Shown: piece after piece, positions 1 to 5,741 of the stretch | How positions within the stretch are numbered: the stretch's first letter is position 1 | How the letters are laid out: every line of letters starts with the position of its first letter | From: Pseudomonadota bacterium | GTDB taxonomy: Bacteria > Pseudomonadota > Gammaproteobacteria > Xanthomonadales > Xanthomonadaceae | Assembly: GCA_023423675.1 (NCBI GenBank) | Contig: JAFAFD010000180.1 | Location: 1-9,728, forward strand | DNA: 9,728 nucleotides | Direction: 5' to 3' | The notes under the pieces: model-generated | What the model saw: the letters and a program-made list of their open reading frames with translations, nothing else | Told to the model about the DNA's origin: nothing | Database searches by the model: none | Made by a program: the position numbers and the translations under genes

Positions 1-718
1 GCCAGGCGATGCCGCCGCCATGGATCGCGGCCTGCTTCAGCGCCTCGGTATTGCCGAACTCCACGATGCTTCCGGTCTGTACATCCAGCTGCTGCAGCAG
101 CTCGCCGATCAGCTCGCGGGTGCCCGAACCGGGCTCACGCATCAGCAACGGCAGCCCGTTGATGTCGGCCGGGTTCGCGCGTCGACGACCGGCCAATGGA
201 TGCCGCGCACCCACCACGGGAATCAGCTCATCACGGCTGAATTCCTCGGCGACCACGCCTTCGACGCGGATCGGGCCTTCCACGAAACCCACGGTGAAAC
301 GCAGGTCCGCCACGCCCTGTGCAACCTGTCCGGTGTTGCCGACGAACAGGGAAATGCCCACCTGCGGGAACAGGGTGCGGAACTGGGCGACGAAACGCGG
401 CAGCACATAGGTGCCGATGGTATTGCTGGCGCCCATCGACAGCTGCCCGGCGCGGGCATCGGCGAAATCACGCATCGCCGCCTGCGCGCTGTCGGCCACC
501 GCGAACAACCGCGCCGAGTAGGCATGCAGCACCATGCCCGGTTCGGTCAGCCGCATGCCGCGCGGCAGCCGCTCAAACAGCACCACTCCAAGGCGCCCCT
601 CGAAATCCTTCAGCTCCCGCGACAACGCCGGTTGGGACACCCGCACGCGGATCGCAGCGGCGGAGATGCTGCCGGTCTCGGCGATGGCGTGGAAGATGGC
701 CAGGTGATGGAGGTTCAT
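1..718 (-). CDS. LysR-family transcriptional regulator, YeiE-like (C-terminus cut by window edge)
   Basis: This is the N-terminal 239 residues of a LysR-type regulator; the family is usually about 300 residues, so roughly the last 60 lie beyond the left edge. Residues about 16-45 form the winged helix-turn-helix (TGSISAAAIRVRVSQPALSR, then LGVVLFER). The effector domain follows and carries ASNTIGTYVLP (97-107), VGNTG with FVEGP (126-149), REPGSGTRE (184-192) and FGNTEALKQA. From memory, these segments match E. coli YeiE, a regulator in sulfite and sulfur metabolism, better than CysB or CbbR. The ATG at 718 gives a normal LysR N-terminus (MNLHHLAIFHAIAETGS) but has no clear Shine-Dalgarno sequence. 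It lies 15 bp after the stop codon of the upstream yeiH-like gene on the same strand, so co-transcription and translational coupling are likely. In E. coli yeiE and yeiH are neighbours, which supports a functional link. The family call is firm; the YeiE-like assignment is moderately sure. Confidence 0.9.
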   Translation of the reverse strand, partial: MNLHHLAIFHAIAETGSISAAAIRVRVSQPALSRELKDFEGRLGVVLFERLPRGMRLTEPGMVLHAYSARLFAVADSAQAAMRDFADARAGQLSMGASNTIGTYVLPRFVAQFRTLFPQVGISLFVGNTGQVAQGVADLRFTVGFVEGPIRVEGVVAEEFSRDELIPVVGARHPLAGRRRANPADINGLPLLMREPGSGTRELIGELLQQLDVQTGSIVEFGNTEALKQAAIHGGGIAW

Positions 719-733
719 GCGCGTGGGTTTCGG

Positions 734-1768
734 TCAGAGCTGCCCGATAAAGTACTGCACCACGAGGCTGCTGGTCGCCACGGCCACCCACACACCCAGG
801 CCAAGCGCGATGGGGTGGATGCCGGTGGCGGCCATGCGCCGCAGGTTGGCGGAAAGGCCGATGGCGGACAGCGCGAACACGATCAGCACTTCAGCCAGTG
901 TGTGCAGCAGCGGCAGCGCGGCGTCCGGCACCCAACCGGCGGTGCGCAGGCCCGAAGCCACCAGGAACCACAGGATGAACCACGGGAAGATCGCGCCGAG
1001 ATTGAAGCCACCCGCAGCGCCTGCGGAGTTGCTGCGCCGCTTGGCCAGCGCCGCCATCACCACGGTCAGCACCAGGCACACCGGGATGATCAGGGTCGAG
1101 CGGGTCAGCTTGACGATGGTCGCGTAGCCGCCTGCCAGATCACTGTAGGCGTAGCCGGCGGCCACCACCGACGAGGTGTCATTGATGGCCGTGCCCGCCC
1201 ACAGGCCGAAGCCCAGGTCACTCATGTGCATCAGGTGGCCGAGCAGCGGGAACAGCAGCACCGCCACCAGGTTGAACAGGAAGATGGTGGAGATCGAGAA
1301 CGCCGTTTCGTGATCGTCGGGCTTGAGTATGGGCGTGACCGCGGCAATCGCCGAGCCACCGCAGATCGCCGTACCCACGCCGATCAGCACGGTCATCTTG
1401 CCGTCCACGCGCAGCCACCGGCCGAGCAGCCAGGCACTGAGGAAAGCCACCGACATCGTCACCAGGGTCACCGACAGGGATGACATGCCGGTCTTCAGCA
1501 CCTCACCCAGGCTGAGCCCGAAGCCCAGCGCGATGATCGACCACTGCAGCACCTGCTTGCCGCCGAAGCGGATGCCGGCATCGAAGCGGCTGCCCGGCGC
1601 GAGCAGGTTCTTCAGCACGATGCCGAGCACGATGCCGAACACCGGACCGCCCACCAGTGGTAGCCAGTGCCCCAGCACGAGTGCGACGGCGGCGACGGCG
1701 GCCGTCAGCAGCAGGCCGGCGTAATGGTGCTGGATCCAGCAGGGAGCAGGGGAGAGCGGGCGGTTCAT
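734..1768 (-). CDS. yeiH: YeiH-family membrane transporter (putative sulfate exporter family)
   Basis: This is a 344-residue polytopic inner-membrane protein of the YeiH family (Cons_hypoth698), which databases name putative sulfate exporter; the true substrate is not well established. It has about ten hydrophobic segments from residue 17 to 340. Family motifs include GTAICGGSAIAAV (132-144) and AGTAINDTSSVVAAG (191-205), which form paired glycine-rich half-helices in the membrane core. I chose the ATG at 1768 because the protein then begins MNRPLSPAPCWIQHHYAGLL, with the first membrane helix at the usual distance. In-frame starts at 1822 (ATG) and 1831 (TTG) would add 18-21 residues, but they sit almost on the putative operator and have no ribosome binding site. 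The 1768 start also lacks a good one. The gene is the first of a two-gene unit with the LysR gene and diverges from the MFS gene. The family context suggests export of a sulfur oxyanion or related compound under LysR control; this is inference. Confidence 0.9.
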   Translation of the reverse strand: MNRPLSPAPCWIQHHYAGLLLTAAVAAVALVLGHWLPLVGGPVFGIVLGIVLKNLLAPGSRFDAGIRFGGKQVLQWSIIALGFGLSLGEVLKTGMSSLSVTLVTMSVAFLSAWLLGRWLRVDGKMTVLIGVGTAICGGSAIAAVTPILKPDDHETAFSISTIFLFNLVAVLLFPLLGHLMHMSDLGFGLWAGTAINDTSSVVAAGYAYSDLAGGYATIVKLTRSTLIIPVCLVLTVVMAALAKRRSNSAGAAGGFNLGAIFPWFILWFLVASGLRTAGWVPDAALPLLHTLAEVLIVFALSAIGLSANLRRMAATGIHPIALGLGVWVAVATSSLVVQYFIGQL

Positions 1769-1845
1769 TTCAGCAGTTGCGTGGGATGGGATGGCCAGTG
1801 TGGTCGCCCGCCAGCCATGCATCCAATACAAATAATGCAGTCATT

Positions 1846-1859
1846 CCATATCGAAATGG
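1846..1859. promoter_or_regulatory. Candidate LysR operator in the divergent yeiH/MFS intergenic region
   Basis: The 14-bp sequence CCATATCGAAATGG reads CCAT-a-TCGA-a-ATGG. It is palindromic at 12 of 14 positions with TCGA at the centre. A wider 15-bp frame (1843-1857, ATTCCATATCGAAAT) has the T-N11-A form and ATT...AAT ends typical of LysR-type sites. A second small dyad, AATG-4-CATT, lies next to it at 1834-1845. The element sits in the only AT-rich part of the 166-bp divergent region, about 80 bp from each start codon (1768 minus, 1935 plus), where a shared regulator could act on both promoters. I could not assign convincing -35 and -10 boxes for either gene. Use by the adjacent LysR protein is inference. 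Confidence 0.45.
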
Positions 1860-1934
1860 CATGGCATCGGCTGCGGCCCAGCGCTGTACCATCGGCAGCG
1901 CCCCCCGGATCCGGCGAAGACGGCACACGATGCG

Positions 1935-3125
1935 ATGAACCAAGCTGCTGTTGATGGAAGCACCACGCCGTTTCGCGTCATCTTCGCCGGCATCTGCGCG
2001 CTGGTGCTGACCGTCGGCCTCGCCCGATTCGCCTACACGCCCATGCTGCCGATCATGAAGGCGCAGGCCGGCCTGGACTACGTCGCCGCCGGTTGGCTGG
2101 CTGCCATCAACTACGCCGGCTACATGGCCGGCACGCTGCTGGCGGCGTCGGCGGGCGATCTCCGCCGGAAGTACGTGCTCTACCGCATCGGCCTGGTGGT
2201 GGCCGTGGCCAGTACCGTGGCCATGGGCCTGACCCGCAACCCCGTGGTCTGGGGCGTGCTGCGGTTCCTGTCGGGGCTGTCCAGCGTGGCCGGGCTGCTG
2301 CTGGCCTCGGGCCTGGTATTGAACTGGCTGCTGCAGCGCGGGCGACGCCCGGATCTGGGCCTGCACTTCACCGGCATGGGATTGGGCATCGTAGTGTCCG
2401 GTGCGGCGGTGGTGCTGACCCTGCCTGCACTGACCTGGTCGGGGCAGTGGATCGCCTTGGGGGCGCTGGGCCTGCTGTTCTTCGTGCCTGCCTGGCTGTG
2501 GATGCCCGCGCCGACATCCGCGCCCAGCACCGCGGTCGAGCAGGATGCACCACCACCGGCCACGTCAGTCGCGTGGATGCGCCTGCTCAACGCGGCCTAT
2601 GTCTGTGCAGGCTTCGGCTTCGTCATCGGCGCCACCTTCATCGTCGCCATCCTTGAAAAGCTGCCCGTGCTGCAGGGCAGGGGCGGCTGGGTCTGGGTTG
2701 TCGTCGGCGTGGCCGCGCTGCCGTCCACCTTTGTCTGGGACCGCATCGCCCGCCGCTTTGGTGCCACCCGGGCGCTGTTGCTGGCCTACGTAATGCAGGG
2801 CATCGGCATGCTGCTCCCTGCGGTGTCGTCCGGCACGGCCATCAATCTGTTGTCGGCAGCGCTGTTCGGCGCCACCTTCGTCGGCATCGTCAGCCTTACC
2901 CTGGCGCTGGTTGGCCGCCATGTGCCGTCCAATCCCTCCAAGGCCATGGCACGCATCACCCTCGGCTATGGCGTGGCACAGATCATCGGTCCGGTCATCG
3001 CCGGGTACATGGCCAGGGCGACCGGCAACTACCAGGGCGCGCTGGTGGCCACGGCGGTACTGATGGGCTGCGGAGCGCTGCTGCTGTATGTGGCGGATCG
3101 ACGTGAGGCGCGCGGTCACACTTGA
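1935..3125 (+). CDS. YbfB/YjiJ-type MFS transporter
   Basis: This is a 396-residue major facilitator superfamily protein of the YbfB/YjiJ (MFS_4) group. These are twelve-helix inner-membrane transporters, most of unknown substrate. Family marks are ARFAYTPMLPIM (30-41) after the first helix, NYAGYMAGTLLA (59-70) in the second helix, and a short basic loop GDLRRKY (74-80) at the usual motif-A position between helices 2 and 3. A hydrophilic, proline-rich central loop (around residues 193-213, APTSAPSTAVEQDAPPPA) separates the two six-helix halves. The length is normal and no frame disruption is seen. The ATG at 1935 gives a short cytoplasmic N-terminus before helix 1; the ribosome binding site is weak. 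The gene is divergent from the yeiH-like gene and shares its intergenic region, so joint LysR control is plausible. Its substrate cannot be read from the sequence. Confidence 0.9.
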   Translation: MNQAAVDGSTTPFRVIFAGICALVLTVGLARFAYTPMLPIMKAQAGLDYVAAGWLAAINYAGYMAGTLLAASAGDLRRKYVLYRIGLVVAVASTVAMGLTRNPVVWGVLRFLSGLSSVAGLLLASGLVLNWLLQRGRRPDLGLHFTGMGLGIVVSGAAVVLTLPALTWSGQWIALGALGLLFFVPAWLWMPAPTSAPSTAVEQDAPPPATSVAWMRLLNAAYVCAGFGFVIGATFIVAILEKLPVLQGRGGWVWVVVGVAALPSTFVWDRIARRFGATRALLLAYVMQGIGMLLPAVSSGTAINLLSAALFGATFVGIVSLTLALVGRHVPSNPSKAMARITLGYGVAQIIGPVIAGYMARATGNYQGALVATAVLMGCGALLLYVADRREARGHT

Positions 3126-3183
3126 CGGCCAGCGCAGTCGACGCTGAAGATCGGCACCACGCGCCGACGCTCAAGGATTGAAC

Positions 3184-3474
3184 ATGTCTGGCTTCATCGG
3201 GGACCTGCTGGAAGGCATCGCGGACTTCTTCATCGATGTCTGGATGCTGCGCCGCCATCGCGCGGTGAAGGGGCGGCCGTCCAACCGCTGGGATGAGGAT
3301 GCGGCCACTGTCGTCGTGTTCAACGGCTGGGTGATCGCGGTTTCGGTCGCGGTACTGGTTGCCAGCGTCGTGCTGTTCTTCGTGCTGAAGCTGCCGGTCT
3401 GGATCAGCCTGCTGCCCATTGCCGCCGGTGCCGTGTACGTGGGCTACCGGTGGCTGGCGCTGGTGCGCGCATAG
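3184..3474 (+). CDS. Small integral membrane protein, 96 residues, unknown function
   Basis: I do not recognise this protein. The N-terminus (SGFIGDLLEGIADFFIDVWM, residues 2-21) looks like an amphipathic helix. It is followed by a basic stretch (RRHRAVKGRPSNR, 23-35), a long hydrophobic helix at about 43-68, and a second one at about 71-88, with a short Arg-containing tail. That pattern fits two membrane helices with the amphipathic helix lying on the membrane surface. I chose the ATG at 3184 because AGGA (3174-3177) lies six bases upstream, a clear Shine-Dalgarno sequence; the in-frame TTG at 3178 is too close to it. The gene starts 58 bp after the MFS stop codon and ends 28 bp before the next small membrane gene, so the two small genes probably share a transcript. 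Confidence 0.75.
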   Translation: MSGFIGDLLEGIADFFIDVWMLRRHRAVKGRPSNRWDEDAATVVVFNGWVIAVSVAVLVASVVLFFVLKLPVWISLLPIAAGAVYVGYRWLALVRA

Positions 3475-3502
3475 CCGTCCAGAGCGAATCCCAGGCGACC
3501 CC

Positions 3503-3751
3503 ATGAAGATTCTCTGGGCCTTGGCAGCCGCCATCGCACTGGCATGCGCCGGGTTCCTGGCCTGGCGCGGGTCGGTCGGTGGCGCCGGGATGTTCCAGGC
3601 ATTTCTGCTTGGTGCGGCAGCCTCCATCGCGTGCGTCATTCTTTCGGTTGCGGTGGGCGGGCTCAAGCAAAGGCTTGTGGCCGGCGTACTGCTGGCCGGC
3701 TACGGGCTTGCATTGAGCGTGTTCCTGGTCGCCCTCGGCAACGTGCGCTGA
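3503..3751 (+). CDS. Small hydrophobic membrane protein, 82 residues, unknown function
   Basis: I do not recognise this protein. It is nearly all hydrophobic, with three probable membrane helices at about residues 3-21, 28-53 and 57-78, separated by short turns that carry the few charges (R22, K55, R57). The first segment could be read as a signal peptide, but there is no clear cleavage site and two more helices follow. The start is the ATG at 3503, preceded by a weak CAGG. The frame stays open upstream of that ATG into the preceding gene, but those codons give no membrane-protein-like N-terminus. It lies 28 bp after the preceding small membrane gene and 54 bp before the Fur-type promoter, so it closes the segment to the left of the iron-responsive operon. 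Confidence 0.65.
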   Translation: MKILWALAAAIALACAGFLAWRGSVGGAGMFQAFLLGAAASIACVILSVAVGGLKQRLVAGVLLAGYGLALSVFLVALGNVR

Positions 3752-3804
3752 GGGGTGCCGGTGGACTGCGATGCCCGGCGATACATTTCGCCAGATTTCA
3801 CCAA

Positions 3805-3833
3805 TTGATAACTAATCTCATTTGGCATAGCAT
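3805..3833 (+). promoter_or_regulatory. Sigma70-like promoter of the DUF4198/EF-hand/apbE/TonB-receptor operon
   Basis: TTGATA (3805-3810) matches the -35 consensus TTGACA at five of six positions. It is followed by exactly 17 bases and TAGCAT (3828-3833), which matches TATAAT at four of six. Transcription would start near 3840 and leave a leader of about 55 bases before the ATG at 3896. The region is clearly more AT-rich than its surroundings. It overlaps the Fur-box-like sequence, as expected for an iron-repressed promoter. The region from 3752 to the promoter also holds a short GGCGA/TCGCC hairpin (3777-3792), too weak to call a terminator. Confidence 0.6.
3806..3820. promoter_or_regulatory. 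Fur box (iron-responsive operator)
   Basis: TGATAACTAATCTCA matches the 7-1-7 Fur consensus TGATAAT-N-ATTATCA at 11 of the 14 specified positions, including the full TGATAA left half and TCA at the right end. It begins inside the -35 box and covers most of the promoter spacer, so bound Fe-Fur would block RNA polymerase. Every gene of the operon encodes an exported protein and the last is a TonB-dependent receptor, which fits iron control. A zinc-type Zur site is less likely because the sequence does not fit that palindrome. Confidence 0.65.
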
Positions 3834-3895
3834 TCCGTCCGCCAGCCCCGGACCTTCGTCTCGCCAGCGCCCACGCTCACCGACACGAAGGCCCC

Positions 3896-4693
3896 ATGAA
3901 GACTCTTTCCCTGCTCGCCGCCGCCGCGCTGGCGATGGCTGCATCCCTGCCGGCACACGCCCATACGCCCTACCTGGTGCCCAGCAACTTCGCGCCGCGG
4001 GCAGGGCAGACCGTTGCCATCGACGCCTCGTTCGCCGAGACCTTCTTCGTCCCTGAAAACGCGTTCGATGACAGCCAGTTCACCGTGACCGGCCCGGATG
4101 GCAAGCAGGCGCCGCTGGCCTCGCAGGTGATGAAGACCCGCACCGTGGCCGAGTACACGCTGCCAGCAGGCACGGGCACCTACCGCCTCAGTACGGGCCC
4201 GCGCCTGGGCGCGCTGTTCCGCACCTGGGAACAGAATGGCAAGCGCGAGAGTTCGCGCGACCCGGCGGTGAAGATTCCGGCCGGTGCCAAGGTGATCTCC
4301 GATTTCCAGTCGCTCACCCAGGCCGACAGCTACGTCACCGTCGGCAATCCCGACCGCGCCGCGCTGGCGCCGCGCAACAAGGGCGTGGAGCTGGTACCGG
4401 TCACCCATCCCAACGATCTGTACGTGGGCGAGACCTTCGATTTCATCGTGCAGTACGACGGCAAGCCGCTGGCCGACCAGGCCGTGGAAGTCACCGAGGC
4501 GGTGTGGAGCTCGGACCGCACGCCGCAGGTGGTCAACCTGAAGAGTGATGCCGCCGGGCACGTGCGCTTGCCGCTGTCCGCAGCCGGCACCTGGATCGCG
4601 CTGACCCGCCACCGCACCGCTGCGCCCGCCGGCGCGCAGGTGGCCGAGTACAGCAACAGCGTCACGCTCTCGTTCCGCGTGCTGAATCCCTGA
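3896..4693 (+). CDS. DUF4198-family periplasmic protein
   Basis: This is a 265-residue secreted protein that I assign to DUF4198, a family of periplasmic, mainly beta-sheet proteins often found with metal-uptake genes and related to NikM-type components. A standard Sec signal peptide (residues 1-22) ends in an A-H-A cleavage site, so the mature protein would begin HTPYLVPSNF, the usual place for a histidine in this family. A first beta domain is followed by a C-terminal Ig-like domain (about 150-265) with the segments GETFDFIVQYDGKPLADQAV and DAAGHVRLPLSAAGTWIAL. There are no cysteines and no membrane anchor. The ATG at 3896 has GAAGG four bases upstream. It is the first gene behind the Fur-type promoter and lies 30 bp before the EF-hand gene. 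Its role is unproven; binding or delivery of a metal in the periplasm is the reasonable inference. Confidence 0.8.
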   Translation: MKTLSLLAAAALAMAASLPAHAHTPYLVPSNFAPRAGQTVAIDASFAETFFVPENAFDDSQFTVTGPDGKQAPLASQVMKTRTVAEYTLPAGTGTYRLSTGPRLGALFRTWEQNGKRESSRDPAVKIPAGAKVISDFQSLTQADSYVTVGNPDRAALAPRNKGVELVPVTHPNDLYVGETFDFIVQYDGKPLADQAVEVTEAVWSSDRTPQVVNLKSDAAGHVRLPLSAAGTWIALTRHRTAAPAGAQVAEYSNSVTLSFRVLNP

Positions 4694-4723
4694 TTTCCCC
4701 GTAACACCGCCTTCGAGGTCGAC

Positions 4724-5629
4724 ATGAAAACCACCGTGCTTGCCAGTGCGTGCGTTGCCGCGCTGCTGCTTTCTTCCGCTGTCTCCGCACAGACCGCGCC
4801 CGCCCCGCGTCCGCTGGTGGGAGGCCACGGCAACAACGTGCTGGCATTCATCGCCGAGCACGATGACAACGCCGATGGCCGCGTGACCTGGGACGAGTTC
4901 GAGACCTTCCGCCGCGCCCGCTTCGACGCCACCGATACCGACAAGAACGGCACCATCGAAGAAGCCGAATACGTGGCCGAGTTCGATGCCCGCGTGGCCG
5001 CCGAGATCGAGCGCGAACGCGCCGCCCAGGTCGAGCAGACCAAGGCCCGTTTCGCTGCGCTGGACACCGACAGGAATGGCCAGGTCTCGCGCGCCGAGTT
5101 CGATGCCGCCGGTGAGAAGACCTGGCAGGGTGGGCAGAAGGCGCTGGCCAGCAAGGGCGCGGATGCCAAGGCCGCACCGCAGCGCGAAGCGAAGACCGCG
5201 GCCGGCGCGCAGCGCTTCGACAACCAGCAGCGCAGCCGCCTGGGCATGCCGACCAGCCACACCGCGGCCGGCTTCCTCGAGCTGTACGACGAGAACGGTG
5301 ACGGCAAGGTCGACCGCGCCGAGTACCAGCGCGTGCGCGATGCGCAGTTCGCCCGCACCGACAGCAGTGGCGATGGCCAGCTGAGCCTGGATGAGTACCT
5401 GGCCGAGTTCGAGACCCGCGTGGATCGCCGCATCGATGCGCTGGACCAGGGCGGCGACCGCCAGGTGCACGTGCGCTTTGGCGTGCTGGACGGTGACAAG
5501 GATGGCCACATGACCTTCGCCGAGTACCAGGTGTCGGGCAAGCGACTGTTCGAAACCGCCGACCGCAACAAGGATGGCGTGGTCGATGCGGCCGACGCCA
5601 AGGTGCCGGCACCCGCACCGCACCGTTGA
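4724..5629 (+). CDS. Exported EF-hand protein with seven calcium-binding loops
   Basis: This is a 301-residue protein with a Sec signal peptide (cleavage near A22-Q23) and seven 12-residue EF-hand loops starting at residues 47, 71, 114, 189, 213, 256 and 280. All have Asp at position 1, Asp or Asn (Ser in the fifth) at position 3, Asp or Asn at position 5, and Gly at position 6. The first six end in Glu at position 12; the seventh ends in Asp, which usually weakens calcium binding or favours magnesium. Spacing within residues 40-150 and 182-292 is identical (24 and 43 residues between loop starts), showing an internal duplication. An Ala/Lys/Gln-rich linker joins the halves, and the tail is rich in Ala and Pro. 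The start has GAGGT four bases before the ATG at 4724. It is the second gene of the Fur-type operon. The likely role is periplasmic calcium binding, perhaps as a sensor or scaffold; the partner is unknown. Confidence 0.9.
   Translation: MKTTVLASACVAALLLSSAVSAQTAPAPRPLVGGHGNNVLAFIAEHDDNADGRVTWDEFETFRRARFDATDTDKNGTIEEAEYVAEFDARVAAEIERERAAQVEQTKARFAALDTDRNGQVSRAEFDAAGEKTWQGGQKALASKGADAKAAPQREAKTAAGAQRFDNQQRSRLGMPTSHTAAGFLELYDENGDGKVDRAEYQRVRDAQFARTDSSGDGQLSLDEYLAEFETRVDRRIDALDQGGDRQVHVRFGVLDGDKDGHMTFAEYQVSGKRLFETADRNKDGVVDAADAKVPAPAPHR
4841..5173 (+). repeat. Internal duplication, copy 1 (EF-hand unit, residues 40-150)
   Basis: This is the first copy of a unit of about 111 residues, with loops at 47, 71 and 114. 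It aligns without gaps to the second copy at an offset of exactly 142 residues. The position matching the seventh loop (138-149) has lost its calcium ligands here, so the ancestral unit probably had four hands. Confidence 0.7.
5267..5599 (+). repeat. Internal duplication, copy 2 (EF-hand unit, residues 182-292)
   Basis: This is the second copy, with loops at 189, 213, 256 and 280. The helices between loops keep the pattern of copy 1, for example EYVAEFDARV in copy 1 and EYLAEFETRV in copy 2. The fourth loop is still recognisable in this copy. Confidence 0.7.
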
Positions 5630-5634
5630 TTGCC

Positions 5635-5659
5635 CGGGTCACCCCGCGCGGGTGACCCG
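5635..5659 (+). terminator. Perfect 10-bp hairpin between the EF-hand and apbE genes (possible attenuator)
   Basis: CGGGTCACCC (5635-5644) and GGGTGACCCG (5650-5659) form a perfect 10-bp stem with a five-base loop, starting five bases after the EF-hand stop codon. The sequence after it is only loosely T-rich (GTTGTTCTTTCT), so full intrinsic termination is doubtful. It may act as a partial terminator, or as a 3' stabiliser that sets higher expression of the first two genes than of apbE and the receptor. I see no new promoter or Fur box between the hairpin and the apbE start. Confidence 0.45.
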
Positions 5660-5741
5660 TCGTTGCAACCGTTGTTCTTTCTGCTGACCGGGCCGCCTGC
5701 ATCAGGTGGGCCGGGAGGCCCCGTGCCTGATCGAGCCCTCG

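Noticed and set aside
20..1483. A 487-codon open frame on the plus strand opposite the LysR and yeiH-like genes
   Set aside because: Its translation is His/Gln/Arg-rich without domains, and the opposite strand encodes two clear families.
1905..1914. Perfect palindrome CCGGATCCGG before the MFS gene
   Set aside because: A 10-bp GC-rich palindrome is expected by chance in such DNA. It lies about 20 bp before the start codon and lacks family-type operator features.
3151..3167. Short hairpin TCGGC/GCCGA after the MFS gene
   Set aside because: The stem is only five base pairs and there is no T-tract, so it cannot be supported as a terminator.
5444..5479. A possible eighth EF-hand at residues 241-252 (DQGGDRQVHVRF)
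   Set aside because: It has Arg in place of the invariant Gly at position 6 and Phe in place of the Glu at position 12, so it is unlikely to bind calcium.
3818..5623. A 601-codon open frame on the minus strand opposite the DUF4198 and EF-hand genes
   Set aside because: Its translation is low-complexity (His, Arg, Gly, Ala, Val rich) and shows no domain. It is a by-product of the GC-rich third positions of the real plus-strand genes, which carry clear signal peptides and EF-hand motifs.
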